A DNA stretch of 64,000 nt, taken from the NCBI RefSeq assembly GCF_002895435.1, contig NZ_POYJ01000012.1:124001-188000 (forward strand), in the 5' to 3' direction. Made by a program: the position numbers and the translations under genes. This document shows positions 9,519 to 17,954 of this stretch, one piece after another (positions within the stretch are counted from its first letter, which is position 1; each line of letters opens with the position of its first letter). The notes beneath the pieces are model-generated. The model was not told the DNA's origin. It searched no databases and worked only from the letters and a program-made list of their open reading frames with translations. Source of the DNA: Aquimarina sediminis (GTDB lineage Bacteria > Bacteroidota > Bacteroidia > Flavobacteriales > Flavobacteriaceae).

Positions 9519-10454
9519 ATGATTAAACAGAGGTTTGTTGTTGTAGCAGTACTATTGGCTACATTTTTTTATTCATGTAGTGAAGATGACACTAATTTGG
9601 TCGAGGTACCAGAAGAAGTTCCAATTGTACCACCTGAAGAAATCATTAGAATCCCTGTAGTTATACATGTTATTAATCCTCCGTCTTTTCCATTTGTTAT
9701 TAGTGACCAGAAAATACATTCTCAGATTGATGTACTTAATCAAGATTTTAGAAAGAAGAATCCTGATCATGTAAAGACACCAGATGAGTTTAAGGATTTG
9801 GTTGCTGATGTTGGTATTGAGTTTTATATCGCCACAAAAGATCCAAATGGTCAACCAACGACGGGTATTACTAGAACTGAATCTGATATTTCGGGTTTTT
9901 CTGGGGACGATATAACAGGAGAATTACCAATTGAGGAATATAAACTTTTCTTTACCAACAAAGGAGGTAAGGATATCTGGCCAAGTAATAAATATCTTAA
10001 TATTTATATAGCAGACTTGTCTGATAGGTGGGGACGGCTTGGTTTGGCAGGGTATGCACATTTTCCGGATAAAGATCCCAGGGTTAATGCAGTAGTAATA
10101 GACCCTAGAGTATTTGGTACTTTACAACCTCTTGAATCAGAATATACTTTGGGTAGAACTGCAACTCATGAAATAGGACATTGGTTAAATTTAAAACATA
10201 TTTATGGTAGGGATGGTAGTTGTGACGAAGGAGACGAGGTTGATGATACTCCCGATCAAAAGAGTCAAAATCTAGGCAAACCTGTATATCCCAAAAGCTC
10301 ATGTGGAGGCAATGAAATGTTTATGAATTTTATGGACCGGGTAGATGATGATACTATGTATATGTTTACCAAAGGGCAGAAAGACCGAATGAGAGCATTG
10401 TTTAATGAGGGGGGAGCCAGAAGAGAACTATACCTGAATACTAAAGAAAAGTAA
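9519..10454 (+). CDS. M43 (pappalysin-like) zinc metalloprotease lipoprotein
   Basis: About 311 residues. I prefer the ATG at 9519 over an upstream TTG at 9498 because it starts a classical lipoprotein signal (MIKQRFVVVAVLLATFFYSC) ending in the lipobox FYSC. The mature N-terminus is a short Glu/Pro-rich linker (EVPEEVPIVPPEE). The catalytic core carries ATHEIGHWLNLKHIYG, the HExxHxxGxxH-type metzincin zinc site with the final His as third ligand, and a Met-turn MNFMDRVDDDTMYMF further on. These features match peptidase family M43. The protein is probably displayed on the cell envelope and degrades extracellular protein. It lies convergent to trpA, with a shared terminator between them. Confidence 0.88.
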   Translation: MIKQRFVVVAVLLATFFYSCSEDDTNLVEVPEEVPIVPPEEIIRIPVVIHVINPPSFPFVISDQKIHSQIDVLNQDFRKKNPDHVKTPDEFKDLVADVGIEFYIATKDPNGQPTTGITRTESDISGFSGDDITGELPIEEYKLFFTNKGGKDIWPSNKYLNIYIADLSDRWGRLGLAGYAHFPDKDPRVNAVVIDPRVFGTLQPLESEYTLGRTATHEIGHWLNLKHIYGRDGSCDEGDEVDDTPDQKSQNLGKPVYPKSSCGGNEMFMNFMDRVDDDTMYMFTKGQKDRMRALFNEGGARRELYLNTKEK

Positions 10455-10456
10455 AA

Positions 10457-10491
10457 CCAAACACTCTTTAATATAGGGTGTTTGGCTTTTT
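10457..10491. terminator. Bidirectional terminator between M43 protease and trpA
   Basis: Perfect 8-bp stem CCAAACAC (10457-10464) / GTGTTTGG (10478-10485) followed by CTTTTT on the plus strand. The minus-strand copy is followed by TTTTAC. It lies three bases after the protease stop and in the converging path of the trp operon. Confidence 0.85.
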
Positions 10492-10602
10492 ACTCGATAA
10501 TCGAGATTAAATGCTCCCGAGGCTGGTCTCGAAATCAAAATTTGTTTCTAACCAATGCCTTGTGGACTTGCCCCAAAGTAATTTGTTATTTGATATCAGA
10601 AA

Positions 10603-11367
10603 TTACCTGATTGTCTTTACAAATTGATCTACAGTATCTACTCCTTCATTGGTAAGATGCTTAATAAAAGCAGAACCAATGATAGCCCCTTTTGCGGTTT
10701 TTGTAGCTTGAGTAAAGGTTTCATTGTTACTGATCCCAAAACCAACTATTTGAGGGTTCTTTAGGTCTAAGGATTCGATACGCTCAAAGTATGCTTGCTG
10801 CATGTCTCCAAAAGTACTTTTGGCTCCTGTGGTACTTGCAGAACTAACCATATATATAAAACCATTAGATACACTATCGATAAATCGAATACGCTCATCA
10901 GAAGTTTGTGGAGTGATTAGAAAAATATTAATCAAATCGTACTTCTCAAAAGTGTTTTGATAGTGTTCATGATATTCTGCTACGGGCAGATCTGGTATAA
11001 TTAACCCATCGATACCTATTTCCTGACATTTGGCACAAAAAGCTTCGAGACCATATTGCATCATAGGATTAAAATATCCCATAATGATTAGAGGGATGTT
11101 AACTGATTTGCGAATATCTGCAAGTTGTTCAAATAATAGAGCAGTGGTCATTCCATTATGAAGTGCTTTTGTTGAGCTTTCCTGTATTGTAGGACCATCT
11201 GCCAGTGGATCACTGAAGGGTAACCCTATTTCTATCATATCTACGCCATTTTCCTCGAGATCCTTAATTATTTTTACCGTATCATTTATAGATGGATAGC
11301 CAGCAGTAAAATATATCGACAATAGTTTTTTGTCTTGTGCCAGGGCTGTATTAATTCTATTTTCCAT
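10603..11367 (-). CDS. trpA: Tryptophan synthase alpha chain
   Basis: 254 residues, normal family length. TrpA cleaves indole-3-glycerol phosphate to indole and glyceraldehyde-3-phosphate in the cytoplasmic alpha2-beta2 complex. The catalytic Glu lies in DMIEIGLPFSDPLADGP, followed by the acid/base Asp region (GIDGLIIPDLPVAEY) and the phosphate-binding GFGISN. It is the last gene of the trp operon, 43 nt after trpB, and ends next to a bidirectional terminator. Confidence 0.97.
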   Translation of the reverse strand: MENRINTALAQDKKLLSIYFTAGYPSINDTVKIIKDLEENGVDMIEIGLPFSDPLADGPTIQESSTKALHNGMTTALLFEQLADIRKSVNIPLIIMGYFNPMMQYGLEAFCAKCQEIGIDGLIIPDLPVAEYHEHYQNTFEKYDLINIFLITPQTSDERIRFIDSVSNGFIYMVSSASTTGAKSTFGDMQQAYFERIESLDLKNPQIVGFGISNNETFTQATKTAKGAIIGSAFIKHLTNEGVDTVDQFVKTIR

Positions 11368-11410
11368 AAGTATTTATATTTCCGAAAAGACGGTAATCTT
11401 TTAATTGTTT

Positions 11411-12595
11411 TTATAATTTGAAATAATCGATATACGTGTCAAGATCCTTATCTCCACGACCAGAAAGGCTTATAACTACAATATCATCAGGTTTAAACTT
11501 TTTGTCATTAAAAATTGCCAGTGCATGCGATGATTCTATAGCAGGGATAATTCCTTCTAATTGTGATAGTTCTAATCCAGCTGCCATGGCATCGTCATCG
11601 GTTACAGAATAGAATTCGCCACGTCCTGTTTTGTACAAATGAGCATGCAATGGTCCTACACCGGGATAATCTAATCCCGCAGAAATAGAATAGGGTTCTG
11701 TGATTTGCCCATCGGGAGTTTGCATCAGTAAGGTTTTACAACCGTGTATAATACCTTCTTTACCCAGTTGAGAGGTTGCCGCACTCTCTCCGCTATGCAC
11801 TCCTTTTCCGGCGGCCTCTACTGCAATAATACCTACATTTTGTTCATCTAAGAAATGATAATATGTGCCAGCAGCGTTACTACCGCCACCAATACATGCT
11901 ACAACGTAGTCTGGTAGCTCCTTTCCTTCTTTTTCTTTGAGTTGCCATTTGATCTCTTCTGATATTATAGATTGAAACTGCGTTACCATATCCGGATAAG
12001 GATGTGGTCCTATGGCAGAACCAATAATATAGTGCGTGTCTACCGGGTTATTGATCCAATCTCGGATAGCTTCATTGGTAGCATCTTTGAGGGTTTTACT
12101 GCCTGATTTGGCTGGTCTTACTTCTGCACCAAGCATTTTCATACGAGCTACGTTGGGGGCTTGCCTTTTTATATCAACCTCACCCATGTATACAATGCAT
12201 TGGATCCCCATAAGTGCACATACCGTAGCTGTGGCTACGCCATGTTGTCCTGCACCAGTTTCGGCAATAATTCGGTTTTTTCCTAATCGTTTGGCAACCA
12301 GAATCTGACCAATAGTATTATTTACTTTATGTGCTCCAGTATGATTTAGGTCTTCACGTTTTAGGTATACTTTTGTGTTATGCTTTTTTGATAGACGTTT
12401 GGCATAATACAAAGGAGAAGGGCGACCGACATAATCTTTCAGTAATTGATTAAACTCTTCTTTAAAAGAAGGCTCATTCATTATCTCCAGGTATTTGGTT
12501 CGTAGTTCTTCTACATTTGGATAAAGCATTTCAGGAATATATGCTCCTCCAAAATCTCCATAATATCCTTTTTCGTTAGCTTGATAATTGTTCAT
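11411..12595 (-). CDS. trpB: Tryptophan synthase beta chain
   Basis: 394 residues, PLP-dependent enzyme that joins indole channelled from TrpA with L-serine to form L-tryptophan. The PLP lysine is in HTGAHKVNNTIGQ (about residue 86) and the phosphate-binding loop is GGGSNAAG. The conserved ETGAGQHGVATA loop with the carboxylate-binding residues is present, so this is the TrpB1 type that works with TrpA. It starts 13 nt after the trpF stop. Confidence 0.98.
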   Translation of the reverse strand: MNNYQANEKGYYGDFGGAYIPEMLYPNVEELRTKYLEIMNEPSFKEEFNQLLKDYVGRPSPLYYAKRLSKKHNTKVYLKREDLNHTGAHKVNNTIGQILVAKRLGKNRIIAETGAGQHGVATATVCALMGIQCIVYMGEVDIKRQAPNVARMKMLGAEVRPAKSGSKTLKDATNEAIRDWINNPVDTHYIIGSAIGPHPYPDMVTQFQSIISEEIKWQLKEKEGKELPDYVVACIGGGSNAAGTYYHFLDEQNVGIIAVEAAGKGVHSGESAATSQLGKEGIIHGCKTLLMQTPDGQITEPYSISAGLDYPGVGPLHAHLYKTGRGEFYSVTDDDAMAAGLELSQLEGIIPAIESSHALAIFNDKKFKPDDIVVISLSGRGDKDLDTYIDYFKL

Positions 12596-12608
12596 TTTTC
12601 AAATAACT

Positions 12609-13256
12609 TTAATGACCCGAGAGGTCAGATAAAAATTCTTTTAATTCTTTAGTGTTTTTTAATCCGGGTTTGCTTTCGAATTTACTGTTTAGATCAACCG
12701 CATATAAATATTTGAATACGGGTGTTTTCATAAACGATAAAATAGAATCTATTTGATCAGATCCAATACCACCACTCAAAACAAATGGAGTAGTAGACGG
12801 ATAGTTTTTTAATACACTCCAGTCAAAAGTGTAGCCATTGCCTCCTTTTTCTTTTCCTTTGGTATCAAATAGGAAGTAATCTACAATTTCTTCATACGGT
12901 GATAATCTATCAAAATCAAATTCATCTTTAATAGAGAATACCTTCCAGATTTCGATTTGATTAAATCTTTTTATAGTAGTGAGAGCATCTTTTAATTCTT
13001 GACAAAATTTGGAAGATTCATTACCATGTAATTGAATAGCTCTAAAATTGTATTGTTTTACTTTTTTGATGATAAAATCTACAGAAGCATCAACAAAGAC
13101 TCCTGTTTTTTTTATGGTAATGGGTAGTGCTGGGATGTCTCCTTCAAAATTTCTGGGGGATTTTTCATAGAAAATAAACCCCATATAGTCTGGTTGTAAA
13201 GAAGCTACTGCTTCTATATTTTCTTGAAACTTCATTCCGCAAACCTTAAATTTCAT
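12609..13256 (-). CDS. trpF: Phosphoribosylanthranilate isomerase
   Basis: 215 residues, a TIM barrel that converts N-(5-phosphoribosyl)anthranilate to the 1-deoxyribulose form. The start MKFKVCGMKFQENI carries the general-base Cys in KVCGM, the general-acid Asp is in YAVDLNSKFE, and the phosphate site is FVLSGGIG. The E. coli enzyme is fused to TrpC; here the two are separate genes whose ends overlap by 4 nt (ATGA), a sign of translational coupling. Confidence 0.95.
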   Translation of the reverse strand: MKFKVCGMKFQENIEAVASLQPDYMGFIFYEKSPRNFEGDIPALPITIKKTGVFVDASVDFIIKKVKQYNFRAIQLHGNESSKFCQELKDALTTIKRFNQIEIWKVFSIKDEFDFDRLSPYEEIVDYFLFDTKGKEKGGNGYTFDWSVLKNYPSTTPFVLSGGIGSDQIDSILSFMKTPVFKYLYAVDLNSKFESKPGLKNTKELKEFLSDLSGH

Positions 13257-14041
13257 TTTTTTAGGTTTTTTATGAATTCTATTGCGCTGGTCCCAGGGTT
13301 TTCTGTTTTCATAAAGTTTTCTCCGATAAGAAACCCTTTGTACCCATATTGCTTTAGATCTTTTATCGCTTCAATAGTACTGATCCCACTTTCAGAAACT
13401 TTTACAAAGTCGTCGGGGATTTGCGTGCTTAAAGTTTTACTGATGTCAGTGCTGACCTCAAATGTTTTAAGATTTCGATTATTTACTCCTAGCATATCTA
13501 GAGACGGCATAATTGATTTCTCTAGTTCTTCCTGGTTATGAATCTCTAATAAGACATCTAGTGACAGACTTTTTGCAAATTGAGATAAAGATGTAATAGT
13601 CTCACGTGATAAAATAGCAGCTATTAATAGAATAGCATCTGCCCCGTGGGCTTTGGCTTCTAATAGTTGATATTCATCAATAATAAACTCTTTACGCAAT
13701 AAAGGTGTTTTTACAGAAGCTCTTGCCAAAATAAGATCATCGAGTGAGCCTCCAAAATATTTTCCATCGGTTAAGACCGACATGCCACATACCCCTGCGG
13801 TTTGATACCCAAGTGCTACATCTTGTACACTTACCTTTTGATTAATTACTGCTTTTGAAGGTGATCTACGCTTATGTTCGGCAATAATACCAGCTTGATC
13901 ATTTCTTAAGGCACTTGCCAGTGAGTTTGTTTTGCGATCAAACAATACAGAGTTTTCTAATTGTTTAACGGGGATCAAATTCTTTTTTAGTGCTACTTCT
14001 TTTTGCTTGTCAGCAACTATTTTATCTAATATATTTTCCAT
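13253..14041 (-). CDS. trpC: Indole-3-glycerol phosphate synthase
   Basis: 262 residues, TIM barrel that closes the indole ring from CdRP with loss of CO2. Conserved blocks are IIAEHKRRSPSKAVI (substrate and catalytic Lys/Ser loop), CGMSVLTDGKYFGGS, LLRKEFIIDEYQLLEA, GVNNRNLKTFEV and VSESGI, all in the family order. The start ATG is preceded by the 173-aa orphan gene at a gap of 40 nt. It overlaps trpF by 4 nt. Confidence 0.97.
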   Translation of the reverse strand: MENILDKIVADKQKEVALKKNLIPVKQLENSVLFDRKTNSLASALRNDQAGIIAEHKRRSPSKAVINQKVSVQDVALGYQTAGVCGMSVLTDGKYFGGSLDDLILARASVKTPLLRKEFIIDEYQLLEAKAHGADAILLIAAILSRETITSLSQFAKSLSLDVLLEIHNQEELEKSIMPSLDMLGVNNRNLKTFEVSTDISKTLSTQIPDDFVKVSESGISTIEAIKDLKQYGYKGFLIGENFMKTENPGTSAIEFIKNLKK

Positions 14042-14081
14042 TTCTGCTATCTCTTTTCTTAAAGAGATTGTTTTATAATTA

Positions 14082-14603
14082 CTATACTTTACTTAGTTTG
14101 GAATCCTTTTTTAGCTCATCATTCATTAAGAGTCTCATAGATTCGAAATAATCAGATTCGAATGTGATTGCAACGACATCATCGGTTAAAAAATCATAAT
14201 GATACTCTTTTTCAATACTACCATCGGATGCTACCAGATCAATGTTAAAAATATCATCTGCAGCTTTGTTTAGCTTTCCATAAAATATTTCAGCTTCATT
14301 ATCCTGAAATTCGAATAGTCCATATTTTTGCTCACTCCATATAAGGAGTTCGAGTGTGTTTTTAAAAGTAAAAGAGTCAGGAAGATCTGTTTTGATATTT
14401 TTTAGTTGTAAAACTCTGGAGATTCTTTCTTCTTTTGCTTTTGATTTTCTCTTTTTTATGGCAGTTTTTCTGTATAGTTTGAATCCGTCAATTGCATAAT
14501 CTACGGGGATGTGTTTGACTAAAACCCAGTCTTTGTTTTCATCAATAAGTACCCCGGTTTCTTTTTCTTTCCATCCAGTGATTTTGTATGTTTCGACTTT
14601 CAT
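14082..14603 (-). CDS. Uncharacterised protein embedded in the trp operon
   Basis: 173-residue soluble, charged protein lying between trpD (18 nt upstream) and trpC (40 nt downstream) on the same strand, so it must be co-transcribed with the tryptophan genes. I do not recognise a family. The N-terminal part (KITGWKEKETGVLIDENKDW) reads like a small beta-rich module, followed by a Lys-rich stretch (KKRKSKAKEER) and an acidic C-terminal half with LTDDVVAITFESDYFESMRL. There is no signal peptide, membrane segment or catalytic motif. Codon use looks like that of its neighbours, so it does not look recently acquired. It could be a passenger or a binding partner of a trp enzyme; no function can be assigned. 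Confidence 0.8.
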   Translation of the reverse strand: MKVETYKITGWKEKETGVLIDENKDWVLVKHIPVDYAIDGFKLYRKTAIKKRKSKAKEERISRVLQLKNIKTDLPDSFTFKNTLELLIWSEQKYGLFEFQDNEAEIFYGKLNKAADDIFNIDLVASDGSIEKEYHYDFLTDDVVAITFESDYFESMRLLMNDELKKDSKLSKV

Positions 14604-14621
14604 TTAGATAGTTTGTGATGA

Positions 14622-15617
14622 TTAATTTTTGCTTAGTTCTTGTACTTTTTTCAGTGCAATCAACCCTTTTCCCGAGAGTAAAGATTCTTTTGCTTTTTCG
14701 AATCCTTGTTTGGGCTCTAGTCCTTCTACTGTGGCAATTGCCATTCCTGCATTGGCACAGACAACATTGTTTTGGGCCTCGGTACCATTTCCGTTTAGGA
14801 TATTCATAAAAATAGTAGCAGATTCTTCTATTGAGTTACCTCCATGGATATCTTCTTGTTTTAAAGCAGGAACTCCAAAATCTATAGGAGATAGCATTCC
14901 TTCGGTTGTATTAGAGATGGTTTTCGTGTTTCCTGTTAAAGAAATCTCATCATATCCGTCTAAAGCATGAATAATGGTAAAGTTTTTATCTGTATTTTGA
15001 TATAGATACCCATACATTCTTGCTAATTCGAGATTGAAAACTCCTACAATTTGATTTTTTGGAAATGCTGGATTTACCATAGGTCCTAACATATTGAAGA
15101 AGGTTTTTACACCTAATTCTCGACGTATCGGAGCGACATTCTTCATGGCGGGATGAAATAGGGGAGCATGTAATACACAAATACCTGCTTCATCTATGCT
15201 ACGTTTTAAAAAGTCTTTGTCATTACTGAATTTAATTCCCAGATGTTCCATTACATTAGAGCTTCCGCATGTGGATGAAACGCCATAGTTACCATGTTTG
15301 GTTACTTTAATTCCGGCTCCAGCAGATACAAATGAGGAGAGTGTAGATATATTAAAGGTGTCTTTTCCGTCTCCTCCTGTACCACAAAGGTCTACAGGGT
15401 TATATTCTTTAAGGTCAATAGCAACACAAAGTTCTAGTAGTGCATCTCTAAAACCTTCTAACTCTTCTATGGTGATGCTACGCATCATAAAAACAGTAAG
15501 AAATGAAGCAATCTGACTTTGATTGTATTCTCCTTTGGAGATGTTAACCAAAACACTTTTGGCTTCTTCCTTGGAGATAGTTTCGTGATTGATTAATCGG
15601 TTGAGTAAGTTTTTCAT
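14622..15617 (-). CDS. trpD: Anthranilate phosphoribosyltransferase
   Basis: 331 residues, transfers the phosphoribosyl group of PRPP to anthranilate. Family motifs: DLCGTGGDGKDTFNIST (PRPP/diphosphate loop), the KHGNYGVSSTCGSSNVME loop binding anthranilate and PRPP, and NMLGPMVNPA. It is a stand-alone TrpD and not fused to TrpG. The gap to trpG is 94 nt, larger than most in this operon, and holds no clear terminator. Confidence 0.97.
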   Translation of the reverse strand: MKNLLNRLINHETISKEEAKSVLVNISKGEYNQSQIASFLTVFMMRSITIEELEGFRDALLELCVAIDLKEYNPVDLCGTGGDGKDTFNISTLSSFVSAGAGIKVTKHGNYGVSSTCGSSNVMEHLGIKFSNDKDFLKRSIDEAGICVLHAPLFHPAMKNVAPIRRELGVKTFFNMLGPMVNPAFPKNQIVGVFNLELARMYGYLYQNTDKNFTIIHALDGYDEISLTGNTKTISNTTEGMLSPIDFGVPALKQEDIHGGNSIEESATIFMNILNGNGTEAQNNVVCANAGMAIATVEGLEPKQGFEKAKESLLSGKGLIALKKVQELSKN

Positions 15618-15711
15618 AAATCTATGGCTCTAAACTCTTTTCTGTTGTAGAGAGTGAGTTTGTATGAGTTTACTTTTTAGGTTACTATTTATTATCATGT
15701 GTATTTAGAGA

Positions 15712-16284
15712 TCAATTGTTGACCCAATTTTCTAGTATTTTTTTTCCATCGGGTGTTAACACAGATTCTGGATGAAATTGCACGCCGCGTACATCTAATT
15801 CTTTATGACGTAATGACATTATTTGTCCGTTTTCATCATAGGATGTTACCTGTAGGCAATCTGGTAAATCTTTGTCTTCTACTACCCACGAGTGGTATCT
15901 GCCAACATCAAAAGAGGAATCAAGTCCATTAAAAAGAGGTTCGTCTGTTACTGATAATGTTACATTGGTCGCTACTCCATGATAAACATTGTCCAAATTG
16001 ACTAGGTTTCCTCCAAATACTTCTCCAATAGCCTGTTGACCCAGACAGACGCCGAATATACTTTTGGTATTGGCATAGGATGTTATGATATCTTTTAATA
16101 GTCCTGCTTCATCGGGTATTCCTGGTCCGGGAGAGAGTAGAACTTTTTGAAAAGGTTCAACATCCTCTAATTGCAACTGGTCATTACGTTTTACAGTAAC
16201 TTCACAACCAAGATCTTCTAGGTAATGAACTAGATTGTATACAAATGAATCGTAATTGTCTATGACTAATATTTTCTTACTCAT
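15712..16284 (-). CDS. trpG: Anthranilate synthase glutamine amidotransferase subunit
   Basis: 190 residues, class I glutamine amidotransferase that supplies ammonia to TrpE. The triad is visible: nucleophile Cys in GVCLGQQAIGE, and His and Glu in QFHPESVLT. The oxyanion loop LLSPGPGIPDEAG is present. Its position directly after trpE marks it as the trp-specific subunit, although such subunits can also serve aminodeoxychorismate synthase. Confidence 0.95.
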   Translation of the reverse strand: MSKKILVIDNYDSFVYNLVHYLEDLGCEVTVKRNDQLQLEDVEPFQKVLLSPGPGIPDEAGLLKDIITSYANTKSIFGVCLGQQAIGEVFGGNLVNLDNVYHGVATNVTLSVTDEPLFNGLDSSFDVGRYHSWVVEDKDLPDCLQVTSYDENGQIMSLRHKELDVRGVQFHPESVLTPDGKKILENWVNN

Positions 16285-16332
16285 TTTTTAATGTTTTATT
16301 AGGGTTGAGTTTGATTTTGAGTGTGTTGAGGT

Positions 16333-17730
16333 TTATATTTCTTCTGCAATTTTCAATGCTTTTGTAAGAGCACCCAGCTTGTTGTATACTTCCTGAAGCT
16401 CACTTTCTTCATTAGATTCGTTGACTAATCCTGCTCCTGCCTGCCAATGCAACTGATGGTTTTTACTTAAAAATGTTCTAATCATGATGGCGTGATTAAA
16501 ATTTCCTGAAAAATCCATAAAACCAATAGCTCCGCCGTAGAAATCACGATTTACGGTTTCGTACTTTTCAATAAGCTGCATGGCCATGTGTTTTGGAGCG
16601 CCGCTTAGTGTTCCTGCCGGAAATGTATCGGCAACGATTCTCATCGTGGTAGTGTCTTTGTGTTTTTTTCCAGTCACTTTACTTACCAGGTGAATCACAT
16701 GAGAATAAAATTGTACTTCTCTGTAGGTTTCTACAGTAACATCGCTTCCGTTTCTACTAAGGTCATTTCTGGCAAGGTCTACCAGCATGACATGTTCTGC
16801 ATTTTCTTTTTCATCGACAGCCAATTTTTTGGCTAGCTCGGCGTCCTGTTCATCATTTCCGGTACGTTTAAAAGTCCCTGCAATAGGGTGGATCTCGGCA
16901 AGTTCTTCTTTAACAACTAACTGTGCTTCAGGAGAGCTACCAAATATTTTGAAATCACCATAATCAAAGTAAAATAAATAGGGCGAAGGGTTGACACTTC
17001 TTAGCGCTCGATACACGTTAAATTCGTCTCCTTTAAACTTCTGAGAAAAACGTTTGGATAGTACTAATTGGAAGACATCACCACGATGACAATGTTTTTT
17101 GGCTAGGGTTACGTGTTCTTTGTACTGTTCATCATTAAGGTTTGAAGTGGTTTCACCCACTGTTGTAAAATTGTAGGAAGCAAAATTTTTAACCTTTAGT
17201 AGAGATTCAATTTCAGGAATATTACTCTCAGATTCATAGGAGTGCGCAAATATATAAGCTTCGTTGGTGAAATTACTTATTGCTATAATGTTTTGATATA
17301 CGGTGTATTGCATATCGGGGATATCTAATGCTCCTTCTTTCTTAGAAATGGAGATATCTTCAAAATAACGAACGGCATCATATGAGATATATCCGAAGAG
17401 TCCATTATTTATGAATTTGAAATCGCTTTTGGTTGTTTCAAATAATTTACCGAACTGTTCAATAACCATGGGGATGTCTGTAGCGTCTGTAATGGGGGTT
17501 TCTTTTACACTTTTATCAGGTAAAGATTGATAAATCGTTTCGTTTTCTATTTTAATATTGGCAATTGGATTACAACAGATATATGAGAAGCTATTTTCAC
17601 TACCTCTATAGTCATTGTTTTCTAATAGTAAGCTATTAGGAAAACGATCTCTAATTTTGAGATAAACACTTACTGGAGTAAATGTATCCGCCAGGACTTG
17701 CTTGAAATGTGTGGTTAATTTATAGCTCAT
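16333..17730 (-). CDS. trpE: Anthranilate synthase component I
   Basis: 465 residues, converts chorismate plus ammonia to anthranilate, the first committed step. The C-terminal chorismate-binding domain has GDVFQLVLSKRF, IAGTFKRTG, the LVDLARNDL helix, DTFPAGTLSGAPK and GAIGFMDFSGNFNHAIMIRT. An N-terminal LLENNDYRG is at the place of the LLES-type motif that binds feedback tryptophan, so the enzyme is probably inhibited by Trp. It is the first structural gene after the attenuator. Confidence 0.97.
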   Translation of the reverse strand: MSYKLTTHFKQVLADTFTPVSVYLKIRDRFPNSLLLENNDYRGSENSFSYICCNPIANIKIENETIYQSLPDKSVKETPITDATDIPMVIEQFGKLFETTKSDFKFINNGLFGYISYDAVRYFEDISISKKEGALDIPDMQYTVYQNIIAISNFTNEAYIFAHSYESESNIPEIESLLKVKNFASYNFTTVGETTSNLNDEQYKEHVTLAKKHCHRGDVFQLVLSKRFSQKFKGDEFNVYRALRSVNPSPYLFYFDYGDFKIFGSSPEAQLVVKEELAEIHPIAGTFKRTGNDEQDAELAKKLAVDEKENAEHVMLVDLARNDLSRNGSDVTVETYREVQFYSHVIHLVSKVTGKKHKDTTTMRIVADTFPAGTLSGAPKHMAMQLIEKYETVNRDFYGGAIGFMDFSGNFNHAIMIRTFLSKNHQLHWQAGAGLVNESNEESELQEVYNKLGALTKALKIAEEI

Positions 17731-17773
17731 TTTATAGTTTAATAATTTTAGTTAGACCTTTGAGTTTTGGCAA

Positions 17774-17808
17774 CAAAAAAAAGGCTTGTCGTGATTTGAC
17801 AAGCCTTT
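17774..17808 (-). terminator. trp attenuator terminator hairpin
   Basis: On the minus strand an 11-bp perfect stem AAAGGCTTGTC / GACAAGCCTTT (plus-strand arms 17780-17790 and 17798-17808) with a 7-nt loop is followed by a T8 run. It lies between the trpL stop and trpE. The loop and 3' arm contain TCACGAC (plus 17788-17794), exactly complementary to GTCGTGA at the trpL stop (plus 17843-17849), giving a competing antiterminator. Confidence 0.93.
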
Positions 17809-17838
17809 GATATGTTTACTTAACACAATAACAGGAGC

Positions 17839-17865
17839 TATCTCACGACGTTTTCGTTCGAGATA
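17839..17865 (-). promoter_or_regulatory. trp attenuator 1:2 hairpin
   Basis: TATCTC (plus 17860-17865, just after the Trp codons of trpL) pairs with GAGATA (plus 17839-17844, just past the stop), a 6-bp stem. Segment 2 overlaps the antiterminator sequence GTCGTGA, so 1:2, 2:3 and 3:4 pairings are mutually exclusive as in classical ribosome-mediated attenuation. Confidence 0.75.
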
Positions 17866-17899
17866 ACCACCACCAATTATTTGTTAAAATTGTTTTCAT
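17843..17899 (-). CDS. trpL: trp operon leader peptide
   Basis: 18-codon reading frame MKTILTNNWWWLSRTKTS upstream of trpE. Codons 9-11 (17867-17875) are three consecutive TGG. Ribosome stalling there when charged tRNA-Trp is scarce would cover segment 1 and free segment 2 to pair with the terminator, allowing read-through into trpEGDCFBA. A TAnnTTTG promoter box lies 16 nt upstream of the ATG. The peptide is regulatory and not expected to have another function. Confidence 0.93.
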   Translation of the reverse strand: MKTILTNNWWWLSRTKTS

Positions 17900-17915
17900 T
17901 ATTTATTTAATGCGT

Positions 17916-17947
17916 CAAATATATAAATTAATTATAAATCAAGGCAA
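17916..17947 (-). promoter_or_regulatory. trp operon promoter
   Basis: Minus-strand TATATTTG (plus 17916-17923) matches the Bacteroidota -7 consensus. TTG triplets occur 16 nt (17940-17942) and 21 nt (17945-17947) further upstream as possible -33 elements. Transcription would begin about 17910, just ahead of trpL. Confidence 0.75.
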
Positions 17948-17954
17948 TAAAAAA

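Noticed and set aside
12036..12308. Plus-strand frame over trpB
   Set aside because: Antisense shadow of a highly conserved gene; no start signal or domain.
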